This document shows, piece by piece, positions 14,980-23,939 of a DNA stretch of 64,000 nt. Source of the stretch: Hydrogenoanaerobacterium saccharovorans. Its GTDB lineage: Bacteria > Bacillota > Clostridia > Oscillospirales > Ruminococcaceae. The DNA is taken from NCBI RefSeq assembly GCF_003814745.1, contig NZ_RKRD01000002.1:1-64000 (forward strand). The letters run 5' to 3'. The translations under genes and the position numbers were made by a program. A model generated the notes under the pieces. That model was not told the DNA's origin. It did not search any database and worked only from the letters and a program-made list of their open reading frames with translations. Numbering within the stretch: position 1 is the stretch's first letter; the number at the start of each line of letters is the position of its first letter.

Positions 14980-15674
14980 TGTTTTACGATGTCCATATTC
15001 ATTCGGCGCTTTCCCCCTGCGGCGATAACGAAATGACACCCAACAACATTGTAAATATGGCGGTGCTCAAAGGGCTAAATGTCATCGCCCTTACCGACCA
15101 CAACTCATGTAAAAATTGCCCCGCGATTGTAAAGGCGGCAGAAAACAGCCCATTAACGGTGCTGTGCGGAATGGAAATCAATACAACCGAAGAAATTCAC
15201 GCAGTGTGCCTTTTTCCAACGCTGCAAAAAGCACTGACATTTGATGCGTACGTGTACGAGCGTTTGCCCAACATTGCAAACAACCCTGTTATTTTTGGTG
15301 AACAACGCATTTATGATGCTCAAGACCGTATTATTGGTTATGAACCCAAGCTGCTTATCAACGCATGCAGCATCAGCATTATGGAGCTTTCGGGTTTAAT
15401 GCAGCAATTCGGTGGCATTTGTTTCCCCGCTCATATCGAAAAAAGCTCGTACAGCATTACGTCCAGCCTTGGCATGGTGCCGCCCGAGTGCGGTTTCACC
15501 GTTTTCGAAGTAAAAGATTTGAGCCGTTTGCCACAGGTTTTAGCCTTGCTGCCCGATGCATCTTCATTGATATTGCACAACTCAGACGCCCACTATTTGT
15601 GGGATATTTCCGAAGCGGAAAACAGTGTACCATGCAGCAATTTTTGGCGTTACCTTTTAGATACAAAAAATTGA
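14979..15674 (+). CDS. PHP-domain phosphoesterase
   Basis: The product is 231 aa. Metal-binding motifs of the PHP fold are in order: DVHIHSALSPCGDN (HxH), TDHNS, GMEINTTEEIH, PAHIEKS and HNSDAHYL. The family hydrolyses phosphoester bonds with a trinuclear metal site (YciV/RNase AM, histidinol phosphatase and polymerase PHP relatives). It is the last gene of the hydrogenase-associated operon and overlaps the DRTGG gene by one base. Its substrate is unknown; a nucleotide-type second messenger, or turnover of a phosphorylated partner of the HATPases, are possibilities only. Confidence 0.85.
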   Translation: MFYDVHIHSALSPCGDNEMTPNNIVNMAVLKGLNVIALTDHNSCKNCPAIVKAAENSPLTVLCGMEINTTEEIHAVCLFPTLQKALTFDAYVYERLPNIANNPVIFGEQRIYDAQDRIIGYEPKLLINACSISIMELSGLMQQFGGICFPAHIEKSSYSITSSLGMVPPECGFTVFEVKDLSRLPQVLALLPDASSLILHNSDAHYLWDISEAENSVPCSNFWRYLLDTKN

Positions 15675-15704
15675 CTTTTTTTGCTATCTTTTTCGTTAAT
15701 TAGG

Positions 15705-15713
15705 TGGTATACT
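15705..15713 (+). promoter_or_regulatory. Extended -10 promoter for the small membrane protein
   Basis: TGGTATACT is an extended -10 element without a good -35. The roughly 70-nt leader that follows contains a small GGCGG/CCGCC hairpin (15749-15764). Confidence 0.45.
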
Positions 15714-15790
15714 GGTACTATTAAATATCTAAATTCGCTAAAATAATCGGCGGCAGCAACCGCCTTATTAATTGATTGTGAGGTACCACC

Positions 15791-15976
15791 ATGTCCGTGT
15801 TTTTGTTCAAAATTCTGCCTCTTGTAGCCCTGTTGGTTTTAATTGCGGGCGTTGTACTCATATCCAAAGGTATCTCCAATGAAAACCATAAGATTCGTTT
15901 CATCGGCATGGGCTTGATTGTACTGTTTGTGCTTCTTCTGGTTTATATTGTTTTAATGGCTCTTGCCAGAACATGA
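15791..15976 (+). CDS. Small two-helix membrane protein
   Basis: The product is 61 aa. It has two hydrophobic segments (LFKILPLVALLVLIAGVVLI and FIGMGLIVLFVLLLVYIVLM) joined by a charged loop (SKGISNENHKIR). The ATG follows GTGAGG, and the gene has its own extended -10 promoter and its own terminator (16022-16052), so it is a monocistronic unit and likely real. I do not recognise the family; similar tiny proteins often modulate membrane complexes or cell-envelope stress. No link to its neighbours can be shown. Confidence 0.65.
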   Translation: MSVFLFKILPLVALLVLIAGVVLISKGISNENHKIRFIGMGLIVLFVLLLVYIVLMALART

Positions 15977-16021
15977 TTTAAAAAAATCTACCCAAACGAA
16001 CAGGTTAATAACCGTATTTTT

Positions 16022-16052
16022 AAAGGCGATAATCGGATAGGTTATCGCCTTT
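16022..16052 (+). terminator. Terminator of the small membrane protein gene
   Basis: AAAGGCGATAA / TTATCGCCTTT stem followed by a T-run. Confidence 0.85.
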
Positions 16053-16148
16053 TTTGTAATTATTAACGAAACCTTATGGGCGGTTTATGCGTAAGACTCA
16101 GCTATTAAAGCCATAAAATATTATTTAAATTAGGCGGAGATATAAAAA

Positions 16149-16985
16149 ATGAGTACAAATAATAACATAGCTAAGCCAAAAAGGCGCTCAAAGCTGAGAG
16201 CAAAAATGGGTATGCTTTATTACGGGTTGTTGCGAAAATTGCTATGGATAAAGCTAAAGCCCGTATTTGCTGTAAAAAAAGCGGATGCCGCTTTGCCGTA
16301 TCTGCATTTTTGCCACAAAACACCTCTGCTCAGAAAATTAAAAGATGTAGATATGTGGTACCAATACAATAAAATTATCAATCTGAAAATAGCCGTAAAA
16401 CAGATAAACGGCATTGTGTTGCACCCGGGAGAGATTTTCAGTTTCTGGAAGCTGATTGGTAAACCAACCAAACACAAAGGTTATGTAAACGGCATGGTGC
16501 TCCGCAACGGCACATTTACTTCCGCAATCGGCGGCGGTTTGTGCCAGCTGTCGAACTTGATTTTTTGGATGACACTGCATACACCGTTAACGGTAACAGA
16601 ACGGCACCGCCATGGGTATGATGTTTTCCCCGATTCAAACAGAACACAGCCGTTTGGAAGCGGTGCAACCTGCTTTTACCCTCACGGCGATTTAATGATT
16701 CACAATGATACACCGTATGATTTTCAACTGGTGGTCACTGTTACCGACAAGTATCTGGAGGGTAAGTGGTATTCTACAAAAGCACAAGATTATCGGTATA
16801 AAGTTACAGAGAGAAACCACGAGATGAAAGGGGAATATTGGGGAGGGTACAGCCGCCATAATGAGCTATACCGTGAAATATTTGATAAAAACGGGAATTA
16901 TATCAGCGAAGAGTTTATTCTAAGCAACTCAGCTATTATGATGTATTCTCCGTTTTTATGTGACTCTGCCGACAAGCAAAGGTAA
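16149..16985 (+). CDS. VanW family protein
   Basis: The product is 278 aa. The VanW core is clear: LHPGEIFSFWKLIGKPT, GYVNGMVLRNG, then IGGGLCQLSNLIFWM and HRHGYDVFPD. The N-terminus is very basic with no clear signal peptide, so the protein may be cytosolic or loosely membrane-bound. VanW occurs in vanB-type glycopeptide resistance clusters, but its biochemical role is unknown, and lone copies are common in Clostridia. No other van genes are present, so resistance should not be inferred. It is monocistronic, flanked by terminators on both sides. Confidence 0.88.
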   Translation: MSTNNNIAKPKRRSKLRAKMGMLYYGLLRKLLWIKLKPVFAVKKADAALPYLHFCHKTPLLRKLKDVDMWYQYNKIINLKIAVKQINGIVLHPGEIFSFWKLIGKPTKHKGYVNGMVLRNGTFTSAIGGGLCQLSNLIFWMTLHTPLTVTERHRHGYDVFPDSNRTQPFGSGATCFYPHGDLMIHNDTPYDFQLVVTVTDKYLEGKWYSTKAQDYRYKVTERNHEMKGEYWGGYSRHNELYREIFDKNGNYISEEFILSNSAIMMYSPFLCDSADKQR

Positions 16986-17000
16986 TAGGGATATAAACAT

Positions 17001-17034
17001 TCAGGGCATCATCATTTAAACGATGACGCCCTGA
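17001..17034. terminator. Terminator between vanW-like gene and aroF
   Basis: TCAGGGC and GCCCTGA outer stem with an inner ATCATCATTT/AAACGATGA pairing; a T-run follows on the plus strand. It serves two convergent genes. Confidence 0.7.
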
Positions 17035-17066
17035 ACACTTTTTTACAGTTCAAATGCACTTACAAA

Positions 17067-18077
17067 TTAGAACGTCTTTTGTTCTACATCTGCACGGTTT
17101 TTTATGGTTTCCATCACCTGATCGAATTGCTCAAAATTCAGCGATTGAGCACCGTCACACAACGCTTCTTTGGGGTTGTTATGCACTTCAATCATCAAAC
17201 CGTCTGCACCGATTGCAATTGCCGCTTTCGAAAGAGGCTCTACCAACCAAGGGATACCGGTGGCATGGCTTGGGTCAAAAATAACAGGCAGGTGCGAATA
17301 GCGCTTAATCAGCGGGATAGCGGTAAGGTCGGGGGTGTTGCGCGTCGCAGTTTCAAACGTTCTGATACCGCGCTCGCAAAGAATAATGTTGTTGTTTCCG
17401 CCTGCCATGATGTACTCGGCGCTCATCAAAAACTCTTCTATCGTATTGGCAAGCCCTCGTTTTAACAGGATGGGCTTGTCGCTGTGCCCCAGTTCTTTAA
17501 GCAGCTGAAAGTTTTGCATGTTGCGCGCACCCACCTGTATGATATCAACATCCGCAAACAGGTCGATATGTGTCTGGCTCATAATCTCGGTAACAATCGG
17601 CAAGCCTGTTACTTTTTTTGCCTCCAGCAGCAGCTTTAGCCCGTCAGCCTCCAAGCCTTGAAATGCGTAGGGGCTGGTGCGGGGTTTAAATGCGCCGCCG
17701 CGCAAAAACTGAGCACCGCTTTTTTTAATTTCCTGCGCTACACAAATAATCTGCTCTTCGCTTTCGACCGAGCACGGCCCTGCAATAACCGTAAAATTTC
17801 CCTCGCCTATTTTGCGCCCTTTTACCTCAACAATGGTATCCTGCGGGTGAAAACGGCGGTTTGCAGCCTTATAGGGTTCGGTAATGCGCTTAACAGTCTC
17901 TACAATTTCGTTTGCACAAATTGCATCCATATCCAGCCGCGATGTATCGCCTACCAAGCCTACGATGGTGGTTTGGGTTCCCTCGCTGTAATGGATGGCA
18001 AGCCCCAGTTTTTTGAAAGACTCGACCAATTGGTCGACCTTCTGTTTTTCGGGGTTCTTTTTCAATATCACGATCAT
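17067..18077 (-). CDS. aroF: 3-deoxy-7-phosphoheptulonate (DAHP) synthase, type I-beta with FXD domain
   Basis: The product is 336 aa. Residues 1-70 are the ferredoxin-like regulatory domain (MIVILKKNPEKQKVDQLVE...), and the rest is the synthase barrel (VIAGPCSVES, LRGGAFKPRTSPYAFQG, ILLKRGL, CERGIRTFE, PVIFDPSHATG). It condenses phosphoenolpyruvate and erythrose-4-phosphate, the first step of the shikimate pathway. The fused FXD domain, as in Thermotoga and Bacillus relatives, confers feedback control by aromatic amino acids. It is a lone gene here with an AAGGAG site; no other aro or trp gene is near, and no T-box was seen upstream. Confidence 0.93.
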   Translation of the reverse strand: MIVILKKNPEKQKVDQLVESFKKLGLAIHYSEGTQTTIVGLVGDTSRLDMDAICANEIVETVKRITEPYKAANRRFHPQDTIVEVKGRKIGEGNFTVIAGPCSVESEEQIICVAQEIKKSGAQFLRGGAFKPRTSPYAFQGLEADGLKLLLEAKKVTGLPIVTEIMSQTHIDLFADVDIIQVGARNMQNFQLLKELGHSDKPILLKRGLANTIEEFLMSAEYIMAGGNNNIILCERGIRTFETATRNTPDLTAIPLIKRYSHLPVIFDPSHATGIPWLVEPLSKAAIAIGADGLMIEVHNNPKEALCDGAQSLNFEQFDQVMETIKNRADVEQKTF

Positions 18078-18216
18078 GAGTGAAACACTCCTTATGCGGT
18101 AACCCGCTGTTCTTTATTCTATAGCTTTTATTATAACGCATAGTGTGTTAAAAAGAAAGCAAAATATTTTAACAAGTAAAAGCTTTAAATCGCTAAAACA
18201 TCAGGCTGTAAAAAGG

Positions 18217-18241
18217 ACGGTGCAGGCACTTTCTGCACCGT
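18217..18241 (-). terminator. Terminator after the CNNM/CorC-type gene
   Basis: ACGGTGCAG / CTGCACCGT stem followed on the minus strand by CCTTTTTAC. Confidence 0.8.
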
Positions 18242-18314
18242 ATCATCTTTGTGCTTACAAACATTAAGTACTGTGCCGTTCGCAATAGGCACTGCTTTTA
18301 TGGGGCGCATTTTA

Positions 18315-19646
18315 CTATTCGATTTCATCGATGGGCAATTTCTCTGCTTTTACCTTGGCAATGCGCCTATCTTCTACTTTTAGCACGGTAAATTCCACAT
18401 CGTCAATCAGTATTTTTGGGTGCTCATCTTCCGACGGAATTCTGCCAAGAAGGTCTGTTATCAAACCGCCGAGGGTATCGTAATCCACATCATCGGGGAT
18501 TTTTATTTTCATAAGACGTTCAATCTCTTCCAGCGAAATCGAGCCATCCAACGTAAAGATCGTGTCAGAAATGCGGTTAATCTCATCTTCCTCGTCGTCG
18601 TATTCGTCCTGCATATTGCCCACAATCGATTCCAACAAATCCTCCATAGTAACAACGCCGGACGTACCGCCGTATTCATCCACCACAATTGCCATCTGTA
18701 CTTTTTTTGCCTTAAACTCCAAAAACAGCTCGCGGCAACGGTTGCTTTCGGGCACAAACAGCGCTTTTCTCATATAATTGCGCACATCAAAATCGGTAGG
18801 TACGTTGTCTTTCACCAAGGTAAGCAGGTCTTTCACATAAATAATGCCTTTAATATCGTCCAATGTATCTTCATACACAGGGATTCGCGAGTAACCTTCT
18901 TCCACCGCAAGGCGCACAAGTTCCTCAATGGTCACATCCACTTCAACGCCTGTCACTTCGGTGCGGTGCGTCATCACTTCGCCCGCTGTACGGTCATCAA
19001 ATTCAAAGATGTTATTAATCATTTCTTTTTGGCTCTGCTCAATCACACCGCGCTCATTGCCCACATCCACCATCATGCGAATTTCTTCTTCGGTTACCTG
19101 CCCTTCGTCGGCGTTTGGGTCGATACCAAGCATGCGCACTATGCCGTTGGTGGTAGCAGAAAGCAGCATGACAAATGGTTTTTCCAGCTTGTAACACACA
19201 TTCAGCGCGCCGGAAACTGCAAAAGCCACTTTATCGGGATATTGCATTGCAATACGCTTGGGCACCAGTTCGCCGAATACAATGGTAATAAACGAAAGCA
19301 AAATGGTAATTACGATGAGCGACACCATGCGGATAAGCGAAGCAGATACATTGGGAATGGATACCGCACCGACAATGATATCGGCAAACGTATCTGCCGC
19401 AACCGCAGATGCAAGCATACCCGAAAGCGTGATGCCCACTTGAATCGTGGATAAAAACTTACTGGGCTCTGCTGTAAGGCGAGCTAAAATTTTTGCTTTT
19501 TTATCGCCTTCTTCTGCCATACGGGCAAGCTTTACGTCGTTTAAACCAATCACCGCAAGTTCGCTCATTGCAAAAAAAGCGTTACTCAAAATCAAAAACA
19601 ACAACAATCCAATGTAAAACCAGATGTTTCCGCCGGGATCTTCCAT
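18315..19646 (-). CDS. CNNM/CorC-type membrane protein (DUF21-CBS-CorC_HlyC)
   Basis: The product is 443 aa. Residues 1 to about 195 are the DUF21/CNNM transmembrane domain (FFAMSELAVIGLN, STIQVGITLSGMLASAVAADTF, FGELVPKRIAMQYPDKVAF). Residues about 215-340 are a CBS pair (EVMTHRTEVTGVEVD, GYSRIPVYEDTLDDIKGIIYVKDLL, AIVVDEYGGTSGVVTMEDLLESIVG). The rest is a CorC_HlyC domain. Family members, often misnamed hemolysins, act in Mg2+/Co2+ export. The gene is monocistronic with its own terminator. The only ribosome site (GAGGAG) is about 14 nt from the ATG, longer than usual. Confidence 0.9.
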   Translation of the reverse strand: MEDPGGNIWFYIGLLLFLILSNAFFAMSELAVIGLNDVKLARMAEEGDKKAKILARLTAEPSKFLSTIQVGITLSGMLASAVAADTFADIIVGAVSIPNVSASLIRMVSLIVITILLSFITIVFGELVPKRIAMQYPDKVAFAVSGALNVCYKLEKPFVMLLSATTNGIVRMLGIDPNADEGQVTEEEIRMMVDVGNERGVIEQSQKEMINNIFEFDDRTAGEVMTHRTEVTGVEVDVTIEELVRLAVEEGYSRIPVYEDTLDDIKGIIYVKDLLTLVKDNVPTDFDVRNYMRKALFVPESNRCRELFLEFKAKKVQMAIVVDEYGGTSGVVTMEDLLESIVGNMQDEYDDEEDEINRISDTIFTLDGSISLEEIERLMKIKIPDDVDYDTLGGLITDLLGRIPSEDEHPKILIDDVEFTVLKVEDRRIAKVKAEKLPIDEIE

Positions 19647-20183
19647 AATTGTAATTCAAACTCCTCTGCGGCTGAAATGCCGCCTCATATTTGCGCTATA
19701 GGGTACACATAATAAACGTTACTCCCGCTTTGTAGGCTGTGGCGTATTGCCGATACTTATGTAATAAGTATCGTACTGCTTAAAATATACCGTTTTTTGG
19801 TGCACTTGTCAATTTAACGGTTGGAATAACATGGTTTTTATTATCTGTACCGCCCGGCTTAGTGTATCATAGCCTGATTATTGCTCTTTCATTCATTCTG
19901 CAAGTGCTTTTTCAATTCGTTCATAAGGCTTAAAAAAACTTTTTGCAAATGTTTTAGTATCGCATTTTGCGACTTTTTTCTTTTTCTGTGCACTGAAAAC
20001 AACTTCTTTAAATTTTACACTTTACGACACAATAAAACCGATAACTTTACAGCTTTTTAACTACTCAAAAAGCTGTTTTGCTATTTACACAACGGAGCAA
20101 AAGTGTTAGAATTTATAAGGTAAAGTCTTTTTTTAAAGGCTAGGTCAAAAGTAGCTACAAATTCTAAGGAGGAATATCAAAAC
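19647..20183. other. 537-bp AT-rich control region upstream of nifJ
   Basis: There is no credible gene. The left part carries the minus-strand start region of the CNNM/CorC-type gene. Near the right end a perfect 10-bp inverted repeat (ACAGCTTTTT ... AAAAAGCTGT, 20049-20076, 8-nt loop) lies just upstream of the nifJ promoter. The remainder is T-rich with no further structure that I can support. Confidence 0.6.
20049..20112 (+). promoter_or_regulatory. nifJ promoter with upstream inverted repeat
   Basis: TTTACA (20084-20089), 17 bp, TAGAAT (20107-20112): one mismatch per box. The 10-bp inverted repeat at 20049-20076 ends 7 bp before the -35, in a position suited to a regulator. The leader to the ATG is about 65 nt. 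Confidence 0.6.
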
Positions 20184-23100
20184 ATGGCAAGAAAAATGAA
20201 AACCATGGACGGCAACAATGCTGCCGCTCATGTGTCGTATGCATTTACCGATCTTGCAGCGATTTACCCCATCACACCGTCTTCCGTTATGGCTGAGGTT
20301 TCAGACAAATGGTCGGCTGACGGGCGTGTAAACATCTTCGGTGAAAAAGTAAAAGTAGTAGAGATGCAGTCTGAGGCCGGTGCTGCAGGTACCGTTCACG
20401 GCTCTCTTGCTGCCGGTGCTCTTACCACCACCTTTACCGCTTCTCAGGGTCTTCTTCTTATGATCCCTAACATGTACAAAATGGCCGGTGAACTTCTGCC
20501 AGCAGTTATTGACGTTTCTGCTCGTGCGGTTGCTTCGCACGCACTGAATATTTTCGGTGATCACTCTGACGTTTATGCTTGCCGTCAAACCGGTTTTGCT
20601 ATGCTCTGCGAGGGCAACGTACAAGAGGTTATGGACCTGACCGCAGTTGCTCATCTTTCTGCTATCAAAGGCAGAGTACCTTTCTTGAACTTCTTCGATG
20701 GTTTCAGAACCTCTCACGAGATTCAGAAAATCGAAGTATGGGATTACGCAGACCTCAAAGAGATGTGCGATTTGGATGCTGTTGATGCATTCAGAAAGAA
20801 CGCACTCAACCCCGAGCATCCTGTACTGCGCGGTACCGCACAGAACGGCGATATCTTCTTCCAGGCTCGTGAGGCTTGCAATAAATTCTATGATGCTCTT
20901 CCCGCAGTTGTGGAAGATTACATGGGCAAAGTAAATGCCAAACTCGGCACCAACTACGGCTTATTCAACTACTATGGTGCCCCCGATGCTGACAATGTCA
21001 TTGTTGCAATGGGCTCTGTTTGCGATACCATTGAAGAGACCATCGATTACCTGAATGCAAACGGCAAAAAAGTTGGTTTGATTAAAGTTCGTCTTTACAG
21101 ACCGTTCTCTGCTGCTCACCTGATTGCTGCAATCCCCGAGACTGCAAAGGTAATTTCTGTTCTTGACAGAACCAAAGAGCCTGGTTCTTTGGGCGAGCCT
21201 TTGTACCTCGACGTTGTTGCATCTCTCAAAGATTCCAAATTCCATAACACTCCCGTTTTGGGCGGACGTTACGGTTTGGGTTCGAAAGATACCACACCTG
21301 CACAGATTATTGCTGTTTACAACAATGCTGCTGCACAGGGTAAAAAGACATTTACCATCGGCATCACCGATGACGTTACCAATCTTTCTCTCGAAATCAC
21401 CGAGAACCCCGATACTACACCAAAAGGCACAACCAGCTGTAAATTCTGGGGTCTTGGTTCTGACGGTACCGTTGGTGCAAACAAAAACTCCATCAAGATT
21501 ATTGGTGACCACACCGACATGTATGCACAGGCATACTTTGCTTATGACTCTAAAAAATCCGGCGGCGTAACCATTTCTCACTTGAGATTCGGCCACACCC
21601 CCATCCGTTCTACCTACTACATCAACAAAGCAAACTTTGTTGCTTGCCACAACCCCTCTTATGTAGGTAAATACGATATGGTTGAGGATTTGAAAGACGG
21701 CGGTACCTTCCTGCTGAACTGCGGTTGGGATATGGACGAAATCAATGCAAGAATGCCCGGTAAGGACAAGCGTTATATCGCAAACCACAACATTAAGTTC
21801 TACACACTGGACGGCGTTAAAGCAGGTAAAGAGCTCGGCCTCGGCACCAGAATCAACACCGTTCTGCAGTCTGCTTTCTTTAAACTTGCCAACATCATTC
21901 CTCAGGAAGATGCTATCAAATACATGAAAGACGCTGCAACTGCTTCTTACGGCAAAAAAGGTGAGAAAGTTGTTGCAATGAACCACGCTGCAATCGATAT
22001 GGGTGCAAATGCCATCGTCGAGATTAAAGTTCCCGAAGATTGGAAGAATGCTCCCGACAACGAGTACGATAAAGTATCGGTAGCAACCGGCTCCAGAAAA
22101 GAACTGGTAGACTACGTTAACAACATTCAGATTCCTGTTAATGCACAGCGCGGCGATAAACTGCCTGTATCTGCATTCAACGGTGCTGAAGACGGTACTT
22201 TCCCGCAGGGTTCTGCTGCATTTGAAAAACGCGGCATCGCAGTAGATACACCGCAATGGCAGCCTGAAAACTGCATCCAGTGTAACTTCTGTTCTTATGT
22301 TTGCCCGCATGCTGTTATCCGCCCGATGGTTATGACTGAAGAAGAGGCTGCAAAAGCTCCCGCTTCTCAGAAATACGTCGACATGGTTGGTATGCCCGGC
22401 TACAAATTTGCTATGACCGTTTCTGTACTGGACTGCACAGGCTGCGGCTCTTGTGCAAACGTATGCCCTGGTAAGAAGGGTGCTAAAGCACTGGTTATGA
22501 AGCCTTTGGATGAGAACCTGGACAAACAGGAAGGTGCTGCTTACAACCTCACTCTGTCTGCAAAACCAGAAGTATTTGAGAAATTCAAAGAAACAACCGT
22601 TAAAGGCAGCCAGTTTAAACAGCCTCTGCTCGAATTCTCGGGCGCATGCGGCGGCTGCGGTGAAACACCTTACGCAAAACTTGCTACCCAGCTGTTTGGC
22701 GATAGAATGTACATTGCAAATGCTACCGGTTGTTCTTCCATCTGGGGCGGCTCTGCTCCATCTACACCGTACACCGTTAACAAGAAAGGCTTCGGCCCCG
22801 CTTGGGCGAACTCTCTGTTTGAAGATAACGCAGAGTTTGGCTACGGTATGTACCTTGCTCAGGCTACCCTGCGCAACCAGGCTATTACAAAAATCCTTGC
22901 ACTTTCGAAAAATGCAGAAGGTGCAGTAAAAGAGGCTTGCGAGGCTTACCTCTCTACCGTTAACGACGGTGTTGCAAACACACCTGCTGCTGAAAAACTC
23001 ATTGCTGAGCTTGAAAAATGCGGCTGTGCCGAGGCAAAAGAAATCCTCAAAAACAAAGAATTCCTCGCTAAGAAATCCAACTGGATCTTCGGCGGCGACG

Positions 23101-23732
23101 GTTGGGCATTTGATATCGGCTTTGGCGGTTTGGATCACGTTATCGCTTCCGGTGAGGACGTTAACATTCTCGTATTCAACACCGAGGTTTACTCCAACAC
23201 AGGTGGTCAGTCCTCTAAAGCAACCCCGACAGGTGCTGTTGCTCAGTTTGCTGCTGCAGGTAAAGAAGTAAAACAAAAAGACCTTGCTGCCATTGCAATG
23301 AGCTACGGTTATGTATACGTTGCTCAGGTTGCTATGGGTGCCGACTACAACCAATGCATCAAAGCATTTGTTGAGGCAGAAAGCTACCACGGTCCTTCTC
23401 TGATCATTGCTTACTCGCCTTGTATCAACCACGGTATTAAGGGCGGCTTGGTAAATGCTCAGACACAAATCAAGGCTGCGGTTGCTGCAGGTTACTGGCA
23501 TATGTTCCGCTTCGACCCACGTCTGGCGGGAGAAGGCAAGAACCCGTTCCAGCTCGATTCGAAAGCTCCTTCTGCAAGCTATGCAGACTTTATCAAGAAC
23601 GAAGTTCGCTATACTGCTCTTACCCGCGCATTCCCAGAGAGAGCAGAAGTTCTGTTTGATAAAGCAGAGAAGGTTGCTGCTGATAAGTACAACCACTTGC
23701 TGAAACTCTCTAAACTCTACGATGTAGAATAA
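20184..23732 (+). CDS. nifJ: Pyruvate:ferredoxin (flavodoxin) oxidoreductase
   Basis: The product is 1182 aa, full-length single-chain PFOR. In order: pyruvate-binding domain I (MDGNNAAAHVSYAFTDLAAIYPITPSS), domain II, the gamma-type domain (GLGSDGTVGANKNS), an EKR region, two ferredoxin motifs (CIQCNFCSYVCPH, CTGCGSCANVCPG), the Cys ligands of the proximal cluster (SGACGGCGETPY), and the TPP domain (GGDGWAFDIGFGGLDHV, NTEVYSNTGGQSSK). It oxidises pyruvate to acetyl-CoA and CO2 and reduces ferredoxin, which would feed the HndABCD hydrogenase encoded 8 kb away. It has a strong AAGGAGG site and evenly biased codons typical of high expression. It is monocistronic. Confidence 0.97.
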   Translation: MARKMKTMDGNNAAAHVSYAFTDLAAIYPITPSSVMAEVSDKWSADGRVNIFGEKVKVVEMQSEAGAAGTVHGSLAAGALTTTFTASQGLLLMIPNMYKMAGELLPAVIDVSARAVASHALNIFGDHSDVYACRQTGFAMLCEGNVQEVMDLTAVAHLSAIKGRVPFLNFFDGFRTSHEIQKIEVWDYADLKEMCDLDAVDAFRKNALNPEHPVLRGTAQNGDIFFQAREACNKFYDALPAVVEDYMGKVNAKLGTNYGLFNYYGAPDADNVIVAMGSVCDTIEETIDYLNANGKKVGLIKVRLYRPFSAAHLIAAIPETAKVISVLDRTKEPGSLGEPLYLDVVASLKDSKFHNTPVLGGRYGLGSKDTTPAQIIAVYNNAAAQGKKTFTIGITDDVTNLSLEITENPDTTPKGTTSCKFWGLGSDGTVGANKNSIKIIGDHTDMYAQAYFAYDSKKSGGVTISHLRFGHTPIRSTYYINKANFVACHNPSYVGKYDMVEDLKDGGTFLLNCGWDMDEINARMPGKDKRYIANHNIKFYTLDGVKAGKELGLGTRINTVLQSAFFKLANIIPQEDAIKYMKDAATASYGKKGEKVVAMNHAAIDMGANAIVEIKVPEDWKNAPDNEYDKVSVATGSRKELVDYVNNIQIPVNAQRGDKLPVSAFNGAEDGTFPQGSAAFEKRGIAVDTPQWQPENCIQCNFCSYVCPHAVIRPMVMTEEEAAKAPASQKYVDMVGMPGYKFAMTVSVLDCTGCGSCANVCPGKKGAKALVMKPLDENLDKQEGAAYNLTLSAKPEVFEKFKETTVKGSQFKQPLLEFSGACGGCGETPYAKLATQLFGDRMYIANATGCSSIWGGSAPSTPYTVNKKGFGPAWANSLFEDNAEFGYGMYLAQATLRNQAITKILALSKNAEGAVKEACEAYLSTVNDGVANTPAAEKLIAELEKCGCAEAKEILKNKEFLAKKSNWIFGGDGWAFDIGFGGLDHVIASGEDVNILVFNTEVYSNTGGQSSKATPTGAVAQFAAAGKEVKQKDLAAIAMSYGYVYVAQVAMGADYNQCIKAFVEAESYHGPSLIIAYSPCINHGIKGGLVNAQTQIKAAVAAGYWHMFRFDPRLAGEGKNPFQLDSKAPSASYADFIKNEVRYTALTRAFPERAEVLFDKAEKVAADKYNHLLKLSKLYDVE

Positions 23733-23756
23733 TTGGTAAATTACCAATAAAACAAT

Positions 23757-23786
23757 CGAGGGCATCTGTTCATTCAGATGCCCTCG
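23757..23786 (+). terminator. nifJ terminator
   Basis: A 13-bp stem (CGAGGGCATCTG/CAGATGCCCTCG core) and TTTTTT. Confidence 0.9.
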
Positions 23787-23885
23787 TTTTTTATTAAAGC
23801 TAATTACATATTATCCAAGACAGTCTTGTCTTTGTATAAATAATTACGAAATTATCGGAGAAAAAGCCGCCACCAAATTAAATAC

Positions 23886-23928
23886 AAAAGCGATGCTAAA
23901 CGTGTAAAACACGTTTAGCATCGCTTTT
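23886..23928. terminator. Strong bidirectional hairpin
   Basis: A perfect stem of about 20 bp (AAAAGCGATGCTAAACGTGT and complement) with a 3-nt loop, flanked by T-rich sequence on both strands. It closes the minus-strand YbaK-type gene and backs up nifJ termination. Confidence 0.8.
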
Positions 23929-23939
23929 CTTAATTATTT

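Noticed and set aside
15703..15790. GGTGGTA/TACCACC long-range pairing as a leader switch for the 61-aa membrane protein
   Set aside because: The left arm overlaps the -10 element and would not be in the transcript.
16149..16985. Vancomycin resistance locus
   Set aside because: Only a VanW-family gene is present; no vanH, vanA/B ligase, vanX or VanRS genes are nearby.
18420..19454. A 344-codon plus-strand frame opposite the CNNM/CorC-type gene
   Set aside because: Antisense shadow with His/Phe-rich translation and no start signals.
20961..23765. A 934-codon minus-strand open frame opposite nifJ
   Set aside because: It is a mirror of the strongly biased nifJ codons, has no ribosome site, and its translation is Cys/Phe/Val-rich without any domain.
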